A stretch of DNA of 64,000 nucleotides, taken from NCBI RefSeq assembly GCF_010233585.1, contig NZ_CP045997.1, forward strand, positions 8,111,896-8,175,895, in the 5' to 3' direction. Positions 9,329 to 17,933 of the stretch are shown piece after piece (the first letter of the stretch is position 1; the number at the start of each line of letters is the position of its first letter). Position numbers and translations under genes: made by a program. The notes beneath the pieces are model-generated. The model had not been told where the DNA came from and did no database searches. It saw only the letters and a program-made list of their open reading frames with translations. The stretch comes from Spirosoma endbachense (GTDB lineage Bacteria; Bacteroidota; Bacteroidia; Cytophagales; Spirosomataceae).

Positions 9329-11659
9329 TTAAGGTTGAATGGGCTCAAATTTTCTGCGCAATTCATCCGTTAATGGAGCTACTTTGCCGCTTTGAAGTAG
9401 CCGCAGTATTTTTCGGGGCGGTATGACGGTATAAAGTCCTGTTGGATCGGCGAGACGGATGTTTTTATCATCGGTCATGGTCAGATCGAATGCGCCATTC
9501 ACCGGGCGACTCAGGACCGTCTCCCGAAGTATTTTGTCGTAACCCACCAGTGTTCGCTGGCGTGACAGTTCGGAATACACCACAAAAAACAGGGTCTCTC
9601 CGTCGTCATAAACGGGTGATTCCAGAGCCCCCTTGCTTAGTTTATTCGTTATGAGTGTACCGTCCTGATCCTGCTGGGTACGATTTGTCGAATACGTGTC
9701 GGTGCTACTGTAAACGATCTGATCACCAATGATATACAGGGTATTTGCTGCCGGAAGCTGCGTTGGGTCATATAAGTTGCTTACGAGGCCATCAGCCCCA
9801 AGTTCATAGTATTTTATCATATTGTTTCCCCCAGTCAGCGTGACTAGCTGTTGGCTGTTGGGGTGAAATCTTGCCGTAATCGTGGGCTCAAAAGATATCG
9901 TTTCTTTGGCAGGACCCAGCCCTTCTGATCTAACCTGCCAGAGTGAATCAATGGCACTCCCGAAAAAGTCGACGAACAGCCATTTTGAATTCGGTGAAAA
10001 CTGGCAATCTGTAGCTTTAAAACGTTCAGTAAATGTGTGAATAACGCGAAAGCCGGTGTTGTCCAGCATCCGTAATTGACCAGAGCGTTTTTTATCAGAA
10101 AAAAGAGCCATTCTGCTGTCTGGCGAGAAAATGGCGTTTTCGAACGATTCCGATAATCCGCTTACCCGATTAAAGTGACCAAATCGGTCAGATTCCCATA
10201 ACTCGGCGGGCTTGGCAGAATCGCGGGGGCGCAGGACGACATACCGACCATTCGACGCCATTGATCCAGTCCTGAAATCACCCCAGAAGATCGTCTCACA
10301 TTGTGCCAGCCACCAGTCCTGTATCGAATACAGAACAATATGTGGCTTGTCCGCCAAATGCTGGACCATCAGGTAGTTATCGCCCACGAAGAAAACGTTA
10401 GTTGCTTTGGTTCGATAATGGCATGCGGGGGGCAGAATTAGCTGCTGCGTTTTCAAATCGATGGTCAGGGACGTTGTCGAATAAGGGTCGGCTTCATTCA
10501 GCATATCCATCGTAATCTGTTCTCCTGCAAACCGGGTCGATAGAGGAGACCCACTGATGGACAGCATGTAATACAGATCACTGTTTACCTTTCGCCAGAT
10601 AATGTTCAGTCCTTTCCTGCCTCCACCATGGATCACGATATAGTGGTTATCGGGAGAGAACCAGATAGAGCCCTGGTCGGTAAATCCTTTAAGGCCAATG
10701 AGTTCGGTGTCGGTTACCTGGTAGATGCTGTCTATTTTAACCGTAGCCCCGCCCTTATTTAGCTTTAACTGAAGGGCCAGTATCTGGCCATCGGACGAAA
10801 GGCGTGGTAAATTGTCAAATTGATTAATAAATGTGTGAATAGGAATTAGATGGTCACCATCGGTTCGCCAGAGAATAACCGAATTGGATGAATCCCGCTT
10901 TTCCTCAGAATTAGTGTCATAGTAGAAATAAGTATAATAAGTGAAGAGGAGATGATGGGCGGCAATAAAATGATAGCCTCCTGGCTCCTTTTTTCCTATT
11001 GGGAGGGACGCCTGAAATCCTTTTATTGGCTGATAAGGAGGCACAGTCAGTTGCCGAAAAACAGAATCGACTTGCTGCTGGAGTTTTTGCGGAAGCGAAT
11101 CTGACCTGACCGTATCGTTTTCTGACGCAAATTCATTGGATGACAGGCGCCTTGTTCTGTTTGTCTGATAGAGTCCCTGCTCAGAATTAGCAACCACCTC
11201 ACTGATGATCCGGAGCACGGCAGCTTCGTTGCGGCTTGTGCTGTCGTAGGTATTCCGCAGAAATTCGAGCAGGCGTAGACTTTGAGTCAGATTGGTATCC
11301 GCTATGTTTCTGGCTTGCTGCAACCCTGCCTGAAAGGCAAGACGGACAGAATTAGCCCGAAGTTGGACGGCATTGTCCTGAAGTTGTTTACTATTTTTTT
11401 GCTGGGCATTCTGCATTTTATCCGACATGCCGGATGCTCCCAGGCTTTTTGCCAGCAGAAACGCCGAATAGGCAGCCGTGTATTGACGTTGCCGCATGAA
11501 TGCGTCTCCTTGTTTTACCCAATAGCTCCTTGTTTCGGTCGTAGATACGATAGACTTTTTTTGGGAAGCCAATTTTAGAGGTGCACGTATTATCTGTCCA
11601 ACTAAGCTATAACAACAGAATAGCAGAGCCAAACTGAGTGATATATAACGTCTGTACAT
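9329..11659 (-). CDS. Exported protein with TPR start and WD40-like beta-propeller
   Basis: A 776-residue protein with an N-terminal signal peptide (about residues 1-21, ending SLVGQ). A TPR-like segment follows (residues 45-80, QGDAFMRQRQYTAAYSAFLLAKS) with a long helical region to about 150. The rest looks like repeated beta-propeller blades with recurrent motifs such as FSPDSRMALFSD, FSPNSKWLFVDF and FHPNSQQLVTL. Many nSTAND proteins carry TPR and WD40 modules at their own C terminus; here the propeller is a separate gene 11 bases before the caspase-nSTAND gene, so it may be the detached sensor half. It probably acts in the periplasm or at the outer face. No catalytic residues were seen. 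Confidence 0.78.
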   Translation of the reverse strand: MYRRYISLSLALLFCCYSLVGQIIRAPLKLASQKKSIVSTTETRSYWVKQGDAFMRQRQYTAAYSAFLLAKSLGASGMSDKMQNAQQKNSKQLQDNAVQLRANSVRLAFQAGLQQARNIADTNLTQSLRLLEFLRNTYDSTSRNEAAVLRIISEVVANSEQGLYQTNRTRRLSSNEFASENDTVRSDSLPQKLQQQVDSVFRQLTVPPYQPIKGFQASLPIGKKEPGGYHFIAAHHLLFTYYTYFYYDTNSEEKRDSSNSVILWRTDGDHLIPIHTFINQFDNLPRLSSDGQILALQLKLNKGGATVKIDSIYQVTDTELIGLKGFTDQGSIWFSPDNHYIVIHGGGRKGLNIIWRKVNSDLYYMLSISGSPLSTRFAGEQITMDMLNEADPYSTTSLTIDLKTQQLILPPACHYRTKATNVFFVGDNYLMVQHLADKPHIVLYSIQDWWLAQCETIFWGDFRTGSMASNGRYVVLRPRDSAKPAELWESDRFGHFNRVSGLSESFENAIFSPDSRMALFSDKKRSGQLRMLDNTGFRVIHTFTERFKATDCQFSPNSKWLFVDFFGSAIDSLWQVRSEGLGPAKETISFEPTITARFHPNSQQLVTLTGGNNMIKYYELGADGLVSNLYDPTQLPAANTLYIIGDQIVYSSTDTYSTNRTQQDQDGTLITNKLSKGALESPVYDDGETLFFVVYSELSRQRTLVGYDKILRETVLSRPVNGAFDLTMTDDKNIRLADPTGLYTVIPPRKILRLLQSGKVAPLTDELRRKFEPIQP

Positions 11660-11768
11660 GGATAGATAGGTTTAGGGAGCTTGTCTTGGGCATTTTTACA
11701 AACTAAAATACGATCACGGCCATCACCCCTGGTCATTTAGGGTGATAGCCGTAATAATCAAAATCCGG

Positions 11769-14700
11769 TCAGTGAATTGTTGCGCTGGCTGGCTTTTGAA
11801 TCGTGCGGATCTGTTTTACAAATTGATAGGCCAAATCCAGAAAGCCAGCATCATTCGGATGCGTTTCGTCGTGCCAGTAGGTTGGTTTGGCCACAATGTG
11901 GCGCAGATCCAAATATGTTACCATGTCATCGAATTTGTCGGCTGCGGTTTTGAGCCGCTCATTAAACTCATCGATTACCAGGTTCAACAAGTCCTGCTGT
12001 ACCTGTGGGCTGGAGATTCCCTTTCTGGTAAGTTCTGGGGCCAGCCAGTTCCGCTCTTCCGATACCGCGTTGACCGACCGGATATAATCATAACCATGTG
12101 CAATGATATACACGTTGGATTTTTCTCGCCGGATGACCTCGAACAGCGACTCATATTGAACCTGCATGGCATCAAGAGTTTGAAAAAACTCGTCGGTCAG
12201 CCACTGGCGCGGATTTGTCTGCGGCAAATCGGTTATGTCAAGAATGAACCGATCAGGAAACTGATCCATGAGGTCATTTAACCCACCGCTAAACAATAAA
12301 AACTGAGCGTCGGATTCGTCAATAGCCTGCAAAACGTCGTTTGGCTCAATGGTTTGGAGCGTGTTATCCGTCGAAGCAAGGCTATACACCAGATATCCAT
12401 TGCTTAAACAGTCGACAATATCGCGAATCAGAAAGGGATACTGAAACCACGAATCGCCACTAGCGACGACCCGTGCCCGATTTGGGTAAACCGTTCGGTT
12501 TTCTTGAAACTGCCGGTTTCGAATGGATTGTGATACTCGACTGGCCAACGCCAAGGAGATATCTTCACCCAGGCCTTTCTGGCCATCCTGCTGGTTGATC
12601 CAGTATTGCTGAAGTTGAGGTTTGACCTGTAGAGTAGGCGATTGATTGGTGCTGGTCGTAAAATATAAACCCAGCGCACAATCGGCCAGCGCATCATCGG
12701 CAACTGTATCTGGTTGCGGACTGATCATCGCATGGAGATCATACTTACTAATTTTGTTGTACGCGGGGTTTTCCCAGCGCAGGTTGATCGATTGTGTCCA
12801 CCAGGTAGGTAGAGCCACTGCCGTTGATGCACGTGATGCAGCTATGGCCTTCGTTCCTCCGTCCATTCGGTCGGCTAGAGTAGGCGGTGGAGGGAGTTCA
12901 TCAAATTGCAGAAAATTCAGGGTAGACTCACTCAACACACCCGACGCATTCGCTGATTTGGTGGTAAAAATGAACAGTAATCGCTCGTCTACGGCGGGCC
13001 AATTATAGTCGTGTACAACGTTTTCTCCTGCCGAGGATATCGGAATCGAAATTCGCGTTGAATTATCGGCTCCTTCATAGGCATTCTGACCGATAATAAC
13101 CACTTGATTTGGTACCAGTTCCGTATTTGTGTCCAGAAACTGGAGCCACGAACCAATGCCGTGTGTCAGGTAAACGACAGTGCAATACAATAACTGGTTT
13201 GTAGTGTTGGTAACTCGAACAACGACCTCATTCGTATGCGTTTCATCTCGTTCGATCAGCGTGATAGGCACAATAGGGCCATTATGGGCAACAGATGAAC
13301 TGCCTTCCGGCACAACCTCGATTTTAACCCCTGGCCCAGTGGCTACCGGATTTTTTAAGGTTTTCAGATACGTCCAGCGGGAGAACTGACGAATATAATT
13401 TCCGAGTTTTTGATTGACATTTTTATCGGTAAACATGACCGGACTAACCAATGGCCGGAATTCATTGTCGGGCTGGTCTTCGGTGTTGGGAAGGGTTAAA
13501 AAATACCAGCCATTACGGGCATAAAGCGCATAATCAGCCGCCGATTCGTCTTCTTCGGGCACATAGCAGCTGCCCGCTCCGGCCATCAGATTGGTGATCA
13601 TTTTTGCCTGCTCGGCCGGAGAACCATTTCGGCTGGAAAAGAAAATTCGCAGGGGTTTGCTCATCAACCCAGGCACATCGACGCGATAGACGATTGCTGG
13701 ATCAGGCTGAACCGATACCGCTGAGTCTATTGACAAGCGTGCATAATCTAACCCTACTTCCGAGACGGGTGCAGTTAGTAACGGTTGCCCTATAGACGTT
13801 AGCAACTTAACTTCCTGGCCAGGTTGTAGCCCATGTAAAGCCCCGACGTTCAGATACCACCCACCTTGAGTTTCATTTTTACTTTGGCTAAACTGTGCCT
13901 GAACGGCGGGCAATTCAGTATTAACAGAACGGTTCAGAAAGGGGCTTCGCTTGAGTTTTTCGGGAATGCTGCCTGATGCGAACAGTTGGGGACGCTGGTC
14001 ATACCCAAAACGCATGTACTGACGTGCGTGATCAATCAGAGATTCGTACGAAACGGCCCCACTATTAGCCTGTAATACAGACAACAGATTTTTAGTGAAC
14101 ACGCCTTCATTTTCTACCTCTAATGCCTTTTCGTCGGCTGCACAGGCCGACATTTGTATATGTATTGGCTCTGGAAGCCATTCCGGCATTGGCTGAGAAT
14201 GAGCCTGCTCTTCAGAAATTTGACTGCTGAAAAGAAAAGCAGTCCAGGGGCGAAGCGGAAAAATATCTTGAATACTGCGTTGACGCGTGTCTTGTGCGTC
14301 CAGGTCGAGGAGGCTTCTTGTGTTATCGCCAGAATGACAACAATCAAATATGGCAACGGTATGCACTTTCCCTTCCTGGGCGACTTCATGAAGCAGGTAC
14401 CGTAGTTCCTTGTCGGCCAGCAAAAAGTCCCAGCTGTTGGTTGTGTCGCCATTATAACAGGCAATACACTCTAAAACTCCACTCGATTCGTCCGACCAGA
14501 TGGTCGTATCGACTCGTTCGCTGGTACCATGACCCGAAAAATAAAATAGAACTGTATCGCCTGATTTTGCCTGGCCGAGGTGTTCGCGGAAAGCGGTGAT
14601 TAGTGCGGTTTTTGTCGCTTCACTATCTGTTAATATCTTGATGTGCGTATCAATATCGGTGAGTGTTTTTAGAAAATCAGCTACCTTTTTGACATCATTG

Positions 14701-14813
14701 ACAGGTCCCTGAAGTGGAGAAATGGTATAAGTATTAATACCGACTAATAAGGCATAGGTAACGGTTTTAGAATGAGGGTCTGATTCCTCGGGAGGAATGG
14801 AGAGCGGATTCAT
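11769..14813 (-). CDS. Caspase-like protease fused to C-terminal SGNH/GDSL esterase
   Basis: A 1014-residue protein and the first gene of the minus-strand run. The N-terminal caspase domain (about 15-290) has the catalytic pair His95 in YFSGHG and Cys159 in FDCCHSG, plus the VGINTY start strand and a GPVNDV motif as in metacaspase-like bacterial C14 proteins. The middle (about 310-640) is beta-rich, with NGWYFLTLPN resembling DUF4384-type segments. From about residue 770 there is an SGNH hydrolase: GDSW near 786 (nucleophile block), GGLND near 842 (oxyanion blocks) and the HPND block near 984. No signal peptide is seen, so it is probably cytoplasmic. Combining a protease and an esterase in one chain suggests an effector that cuts protein and lipid or acyl bonds; this is inference. 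Confidence 0.85.
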   Translation of the reverse strand: MNPLSIPPEESDPHSKTVTYALLVGINTYTISPLQGPVNDVKKVADFLKTLTDIDTHIKILTDSEATKTALITAFREHLGQAKSGDTVLFYFSGHGTSERVDTTIWSDESSGVLECIACYNGDTTNSWDFLLADKELRYLLHEVAQEGKVHTVAIFDCCHSGDNTRSLLDLDAQDTRQRSIQDIFPLRPWTAFLFSSQISEEQAHSQPMPEWLPEPIHIQMSACAADEKALEVENEGVFTKNLLSVLQANSGAVSYESLIDHARQYMRFGYDQRPQLFASGSIPEKLKRSPFLNRSVNTELPAVQAQFSQSKNETQGGWYLNVGALHGLQPGQEVKLLTSIGQPLLTAPVSEVGLDYARLSIDSAVSVQPDPAIVYRVDVPGLMSKPLRIFFSSRNGSPAEQAKMITNLMAGAGSCYVPEEDESAADYALYARNGWYFLTLPNTEDQPDNEFRPLVSPVMFTDKNVNQKLGNYIRQFSRWTYLKTLKNPVATGPGVKIEVVPEGSSSVAHNGPIVPITLIERDETHTNEVVVRVTNTTNQLLYCTVVYLTHGIGSWLQFLDTNTELVPNQVVIIGQNAYEGADNSTRISIPISSAGENVVHDYNWPAVDERLLFIFTTKSANASGVLSESTLNFLQFDELPPPPTLADRMDGGTKAIAASRASTAVALPTWWTQSINLRWENPAYNKISKYDLHAMISPQPDTVADDALADCALGLYFTTSTNQSPTLQVKPQLQQYWINQQDGQKGLGEDISLALASRVSQSIRNRQFQENRTVYPNRARVVASGDSWFQYPFLIRDIVDCLSNGYLVYSLASTDNTLQTIEPNDVLQAIDESDAQFLLFSGGLNDLMDQFPDRFILDITDLPQTNPRQWLTDEFFQTLDAMQVQYESLFEVIRREKSNVYIIAHGYDYIRSVNAVSEERNWLAPELTRKGISSPQVQQDLLNLVIDEFNERLKTAADKFDDMVTYLDLRHIVAKPTYWHDETHPNDAGFLDLAYQFVKQIRTIQKPASATIH

Positions 14814-14877
14814 GAGTGAGTCTAAGGTTAGAGGATAGAAATAACATATTAACTAACTGATAATCTAATTAATAAAG

Positions 14878-14906
14878 GAAATATAGACTAAAAAAATGAG
14901 ATGCAA
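14878..14906 (-). promoter_or_regulatory. Bacteroidota-type promoter for the six-gene caspase operon
   Basis: Read on the minus strand: TTG, an 18-base spacer, then TATATTTC, which matches the TAnnTTTG element at all but its last base. It lies 65 bases before the start codon at 14813 and is the only convincing promoter I found for the six-gene run. Confidence 0.6.
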
Positions 14907-15427
14907 TCTTCTTTAGTACGCCTTGTCCCAAATCCGAACATTTTTGGCCAGAATACGATATAATCGGATACATTCAGGCTTCTGAGCTTTCATGGAATTA
15001 GTAATAAACAGAAGAGAAGGCTTAAGTTATGTTCCTGATCGTCGCATACATCTAGGGGAAGTTCTCTTGATTGAAGAGCACTGGCACCCAATCCTAAACC
15101 ACTAGTTTATTCCTCCATCCAATAACAACCAGTTCATGGTCCGGGCAGTCGGGATGGACAGGGCAGGCTTCTGGCGAAACGGATAGCCTATTACTGACTT
15201 TCTTTGAGAGCGTTTCATTATGTTAATGCCTGAGAACTTGGGGTCAATATGATGCAACGCTTTTTTGTGCTTGTCTGCGAGGCTAGGTTACTTAATCCAG
15301 AGTAGGTGATATTAAATTTCTGGTTCGTATGTAACTTTTTGTGTACTTACTTCATTGGAAACCAGTATCATATAAAAATCAGTAAAATTACTTTACATTA
15401 AAAGTGTAGAAAATACTCCTCATTTAT

Positions 15428-15458
15428 TTGGCAATAATTCCACAATGCCCTACTTTTA
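15428..15458 (+). promoter_or_regulatory. Bacteroidota-type promoter for the NlpC/P60 gene
   Basis: TTG at 15428, a 20-base spacer, then TACTTTTA at 15451, one base off TAnnTTTG. It ends 30 bases before the ATG at 15489. Confidence 0.55.
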
Positions 15459-15488
15459 TACAACCTAACTTGGATTTGACCTATTTCT

Positions 15489-16067
15489 ATGACGAAGAAA
15501 ATGCTCCTGACGGCGCTTATTGCCGTCTCGTTTGGCATCGTTCAAGCCCAGACCGTACCTACCGTAACACAAGACATTTCTACCGTAACAGACAGTAAAC
15601 CCGCCGTAACCCAAGATTTATCCACCGTAACTTCTAGTCAAAAGTCGTTTTACGAGCAAATTCCGCTCGTAGGTGATCTGATCGGCTTTGCTAAAGAACA
15701 TCTCTCGATTCGTTATCGCTCGGGAGGGTCCAGCAAACGCGGTTTCGACTGCTCTGGTTTTACCCGGTTCTGCTTCAGCCAATTCGGTATTTCGCTTCCT
15801 CATTCCAGTGCTGCCCAGGGTAATGTAGGTCAGGCGGTTGATCAAGCCGATGCAAAACCCGGCGACCTGATTCTTTTTAAAGGACATAGCTCTGGCGGAA
15901 GCCACATCGGGCACGTAGGCCTGATTACCGAAGTTGTTGGCGACCGTATCAAATTTATCCACTCCGCCTGGAATGGGGGCGTCCGCTACGATTATCTGCA
16001 TGCTTCTTACTATCAGCGTCGGTTCGTGGGCGTTCGGCGCGTACTTAATCTCCTGACAAATAAGTAG
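15489..16067 (+). CDS. Secreted NlpC/P60 family peptidoglycan hydrolase
   Basis: A 192-residue protein with a signal peptide (1-20, ending in VQA), a short linker carrying three near-repeats of the type VTQD(I/L)STVT (residues 24-55), and a C-terminal NlpC/P60 domain. The catalytic Cys lies in FDCSGF and the catalytic His in HIGHVGL, so the enzyme looks active. The family cleaves peptide cross-links of the cell wall (gamma-D-Glu to diamino acid bonds), here presumably in the periplasm. It is monocistronic, with its own promoter and a hairpin shared with convergent argB. The repeated linker is likely a flexible tether. Confidence 0.92.
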   Translation: MTKKMLLTALIAVSFGIVQAQTVPTVTQDISTVTDSKPAVTQDLSTVTSSQKSFYEQIPLVGDLIGFAKEHLSIRYRSGGSSKRGFDCSGFTRFCFSQFGISLPHSSAAQGNVGQAVDQADAKPGDLILFKGHSSGGSHIGHVGLITEVVGDRIKFIHSAWNGGVRYDYLHASYYQRRFVGVRRVLNLLTNK

Positions 16068-16091
16068 TGATTGGGCCGTTACCCAATCACT
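16066..16091. terminator. Convergent hairpin between the NlpC/P60 gene and argB
   Basis: Perfect 10-base inverted repeat AGTGATTGGG / CCCAATCACT with a 6-base loop between two convergent genes. It overlaps the NlpC stop and abuts the argB stop. Only a weak T-run is present on either strand. Confidence 0.6.
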
Positions 16092-16092
16092 G

Positions 16093-16881
16093 TTAATCAT
16101 CCAGTCTCAACGTGGTCCCGGCACCTTGTTGAAGAGCTGCTGCTACTTCGTCGGCATGGCAGATAATTACTTTCGATACGCCATTACCCAGTGCTTTAAA
16201 GGCATTATCCAGCTTCGGAATCATACCTTTGTTTATCGATCCAGCAGCTTTATGTTCAGCATAGAGCGAAGGAGTTAGTTCACCAATAACACTATGGTCG
16301 TCGGTTGGGTCAGCCAGAACACCTTTTTTCTCAAAACAATAAACCAGGGTAACGGCATTGTGCCCGACCATGTCTACGGCTATGGCAGAAGCCATGGTGT
16401 CGGCGTTGGTGTTCAATAAATCGCCTGTTTGGCTATACGTAATCGGGGCAAAAACCGGGGTTAAATTCTGACGCAGAAAAAACTGAATCTGTCCCGAATT
16501 CACTTCTTCAATGTCGCCCACCATCCCATAATCAATATCCTTAACCGGGCGTTTTTTCGCCAGAACCGTACCGCCATCGGCACCGGTCAGGCCAATCGCA
16601 TTGATGTCGAGTGCCTGTAATTTCGCAACAATCTGTTTGTTGACGAGGCCGCCGTAAACCATCGTGACAACATCGAGCATGGGTTGGTCGGTGATCCGTC
16701 GCCCTTCGACCATGGTCGTTTGGATGCCTAATTTGTCGGCTACCTGCGTCGCAATTTTTCCTCCGCCATGAATAAGAACTTTCATGCCCGACACAGAAGC
16801 AAAGGCGGTCAGGAAACGTTTTAGAGCGGCTGGATCGTCGATCACATTCCCGCCTATTTTGATAACCGTAAGGGTGTTCAT
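16093..16881 (-). CDS. argB: Acetylglutamate (or N-succinylglutamate) kinase
   Basis: Second step of the acylated arginine pathway: phosphorylation of the gamma-carboxylate of N-acylglutamate by ATP, in the cytoplasm. The protein has the amino-acid kinase fold motifs VIKIGGNVIDD at the N terminus, IHGGGK, and the substrate segment LLNTNADTMASAIA. A longer frame opens at 17004, but the ATG at 16881 gives MNTLTVIKIGG, the family start, a normal length of 262 residues and no overlap with argF'. It lies 77 bases after argF' on the same strand, so cotranscription is probable. If the pathway is succinylated, as the argF' active site hints, this enzyme would act on N-succinylglutamate. Confidence 0.93.
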   Translation of the reverse strand: MNTLTVIKIGGNVIDDPAALKRFLTAFASVSGMKVLIHGGGKIATQVADKLGIQTTMVEGRRITDQPMLDVVTMVYGGLVNKQIVAKLQALDINAIGLTGADGGTVLAKKRPVKDIDYGMVGDIEEVNSGQIQFFLRQNLTPVFAPITYSQTGDLLNTNADTMASAIAVDMVGHNAVTLVYCFEKKGVLADPTDDHSVIGELTPSLYAEHKAAGSINKGMIPKLDNAFKALGNGVSKVIICHADEVAAALQQGAGTTLRLDD

Positions 16882-16958
16882 AAACACAAGAACGTTGGTT
16901 GGTGTCAGACAATAGACTCCCGTCTTAGAAAGTCGAATGTTCAGTTTCCAACGTCTAT

Positions 16959-17933
16959 TTATATACTTTTTAAAATTTCTTTCAGGACTGCCTGCGCCGA
17001 CCATTCGCGGTTAGCTGCCTGCTCAATGACGAGTGAATGAGGACTATCCAGCACTTCATCCGACACTTTCAGGTTACGTCGAACGGGAAGGCAGTGCATA
17101 AATTTGCCATTATTCGTCCGGCGAATATCGTCCATCGTGACTGCCCAGGAGGGATCCTGAGTGAGAACCTGCCCGTAATGCGTATAGGACGACCAGTTTT
17201 TACCATAGATGAAGTCGGCGCCATCAAAAGCTTCATCCTGATTATGCATGACACGGGCGTTGCCAACAAATTCAGGAGCGAGTTCGTAGCCTTCGGGATG
17301 TGTTACCACAAAATCTACGTTCCCTGATTTGGCGCGGGCATTCATCCACTCACAGAACGAATTGGCGACGGCCTGTGGCAGGGGCTTGAAGTGAGGCAAC
17401 CAGGTCAACACCACTTTCGGGCGGGCCGGAATCAGACTCGAATTGGCTTTCGCTTCTTCAATGGTGATGCAATCGGCCAATGATTGCAACGGGTGGCGCG
17501 TTGCTGATTCCAGATTAACAATCGGGACGTTTGCATAGCGTGCAAACTGGTGCATGACCTGCTCTTTGTAATCTTTATCGCGGTCTTTAAGCTCAGCAAA
17601 AGCCCGAATGCCGATCATGTCGCAGTAACGGCCGATCACCGCAGCGGCCTCACGAACATGCTCGGCTTTGTCGCCATTCATCAATACGCCTTCTTCCATT
17701 TCCAAACCCCAGCTGTCTTGCCCGACATTCATGATCATGACGTTCATGCCGAGGTTCTGAGCTGCTTTCTGGGTACTTAGGCGCGTGCGGAGGCTGGAGT
17801 TAAAGAAAATAAGCCCAATGGTTTTGTTTTTCCCCAGGTGTTGATCGGCAAACGGGTTGGCTTTGGCATCGCGGCCAGATTGTATCAGGGCGTCGAGGTC
17901 AGTGACATCGGCGAGGGACAGAAAATTAGTCAT
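16959..17933 (-). CDS. argF': N-acyl-L-ornithine carbamoyltransferase (acetyl/succinyl type)
   Basis: A 324-residue transcarbamylase of the ArgF' subfamily that transfers a carbamoyl group to N-acetyl- or N-succinyl-ornithine instead of free ornithine. The carbamoyl-phosphate site reads NSSLRTRLSTQKA, followed by LGMNVMIMN and the HCLPVRR motif near the C terminus. The loop that sets acyl specificity reads NGDKAEH; the Bacteroides succinylornithine enzyme has proline, and the Xanthomonas acetylornithine enzyme glutamate, at the alanine position (recalled from published structures). A small residue favours the succinyl substrate, but this is inference. Upstream, the DUF433 stop codon directly abuts the start ATG; argB lies downstream. 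Confidence 0.92.
   Translation of the reverse strand: MTNFLSLADVTDLDALIQSGRDAKANPFADQHLGKNKTIGLIFFNSSLRTRLSTQKAAQNLGMNVMIMNVGQDSWGLEMEEGVLMNGDKAEHVREAAAVIGRYCDMIGIRAFAELKDRDKDYKEQVMHQFARYANVPIVNLESATRHPLQSLADCITIEEAKANSSLIPARPKVVLTWLPHFKPLPQAVANSFCEWMNARAKSGNVDFVVTHPEGYELAPEFVGNARVMHNQDEAFDGADFIYGKNWSSYTHYGQVLTQDPSWAVTMDDIRRTNNGKFMHCLPVRRNLKVSDEVLDSPHSLVIEQAANREWSAQAVLKEILKSI

Larger units (their letters stand above)
14814..15488. other. Divergent intergenic region, 675 bases
   Basis: This AT-rich gap separates the caspase operon (leftward) from the NlpC/P60 gene (rightward). It holds one promoter candidate at each end (14878-14906 minus, 15428-15458 plus). The only ORF of note is a 37-codon frame at 14992-15105, plus strand, with no recognisable motif, which I do not call a gene. 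No RNA gene, long repeat or insertion remnant was recognised in the middle 500 bases. Confidence 0.6.

Noticed and set aside
11742..12281. 179-residue plus-strand frame
   Set aside because: Antisense to the SGNH half of the caspase-SGNH gene; no recognisable domain.
14992..15105. 37-codon frame in the 675-base gap
   Set aside because: Too short and motif-free to call; kept only as a hypothesis in the gap finding.
15618..16100. 160-residue minus-strand frame running toward argB
   Set aside because: Antisense to the NlpC/P60 domain, whose catalytic motifs are intact.
16882..17004. N-terminal extension of argB
   Set aside because: It would overlap argF' and add residues unlike any acetylglutamate kinase; the ATG at 16881 gives the family start.
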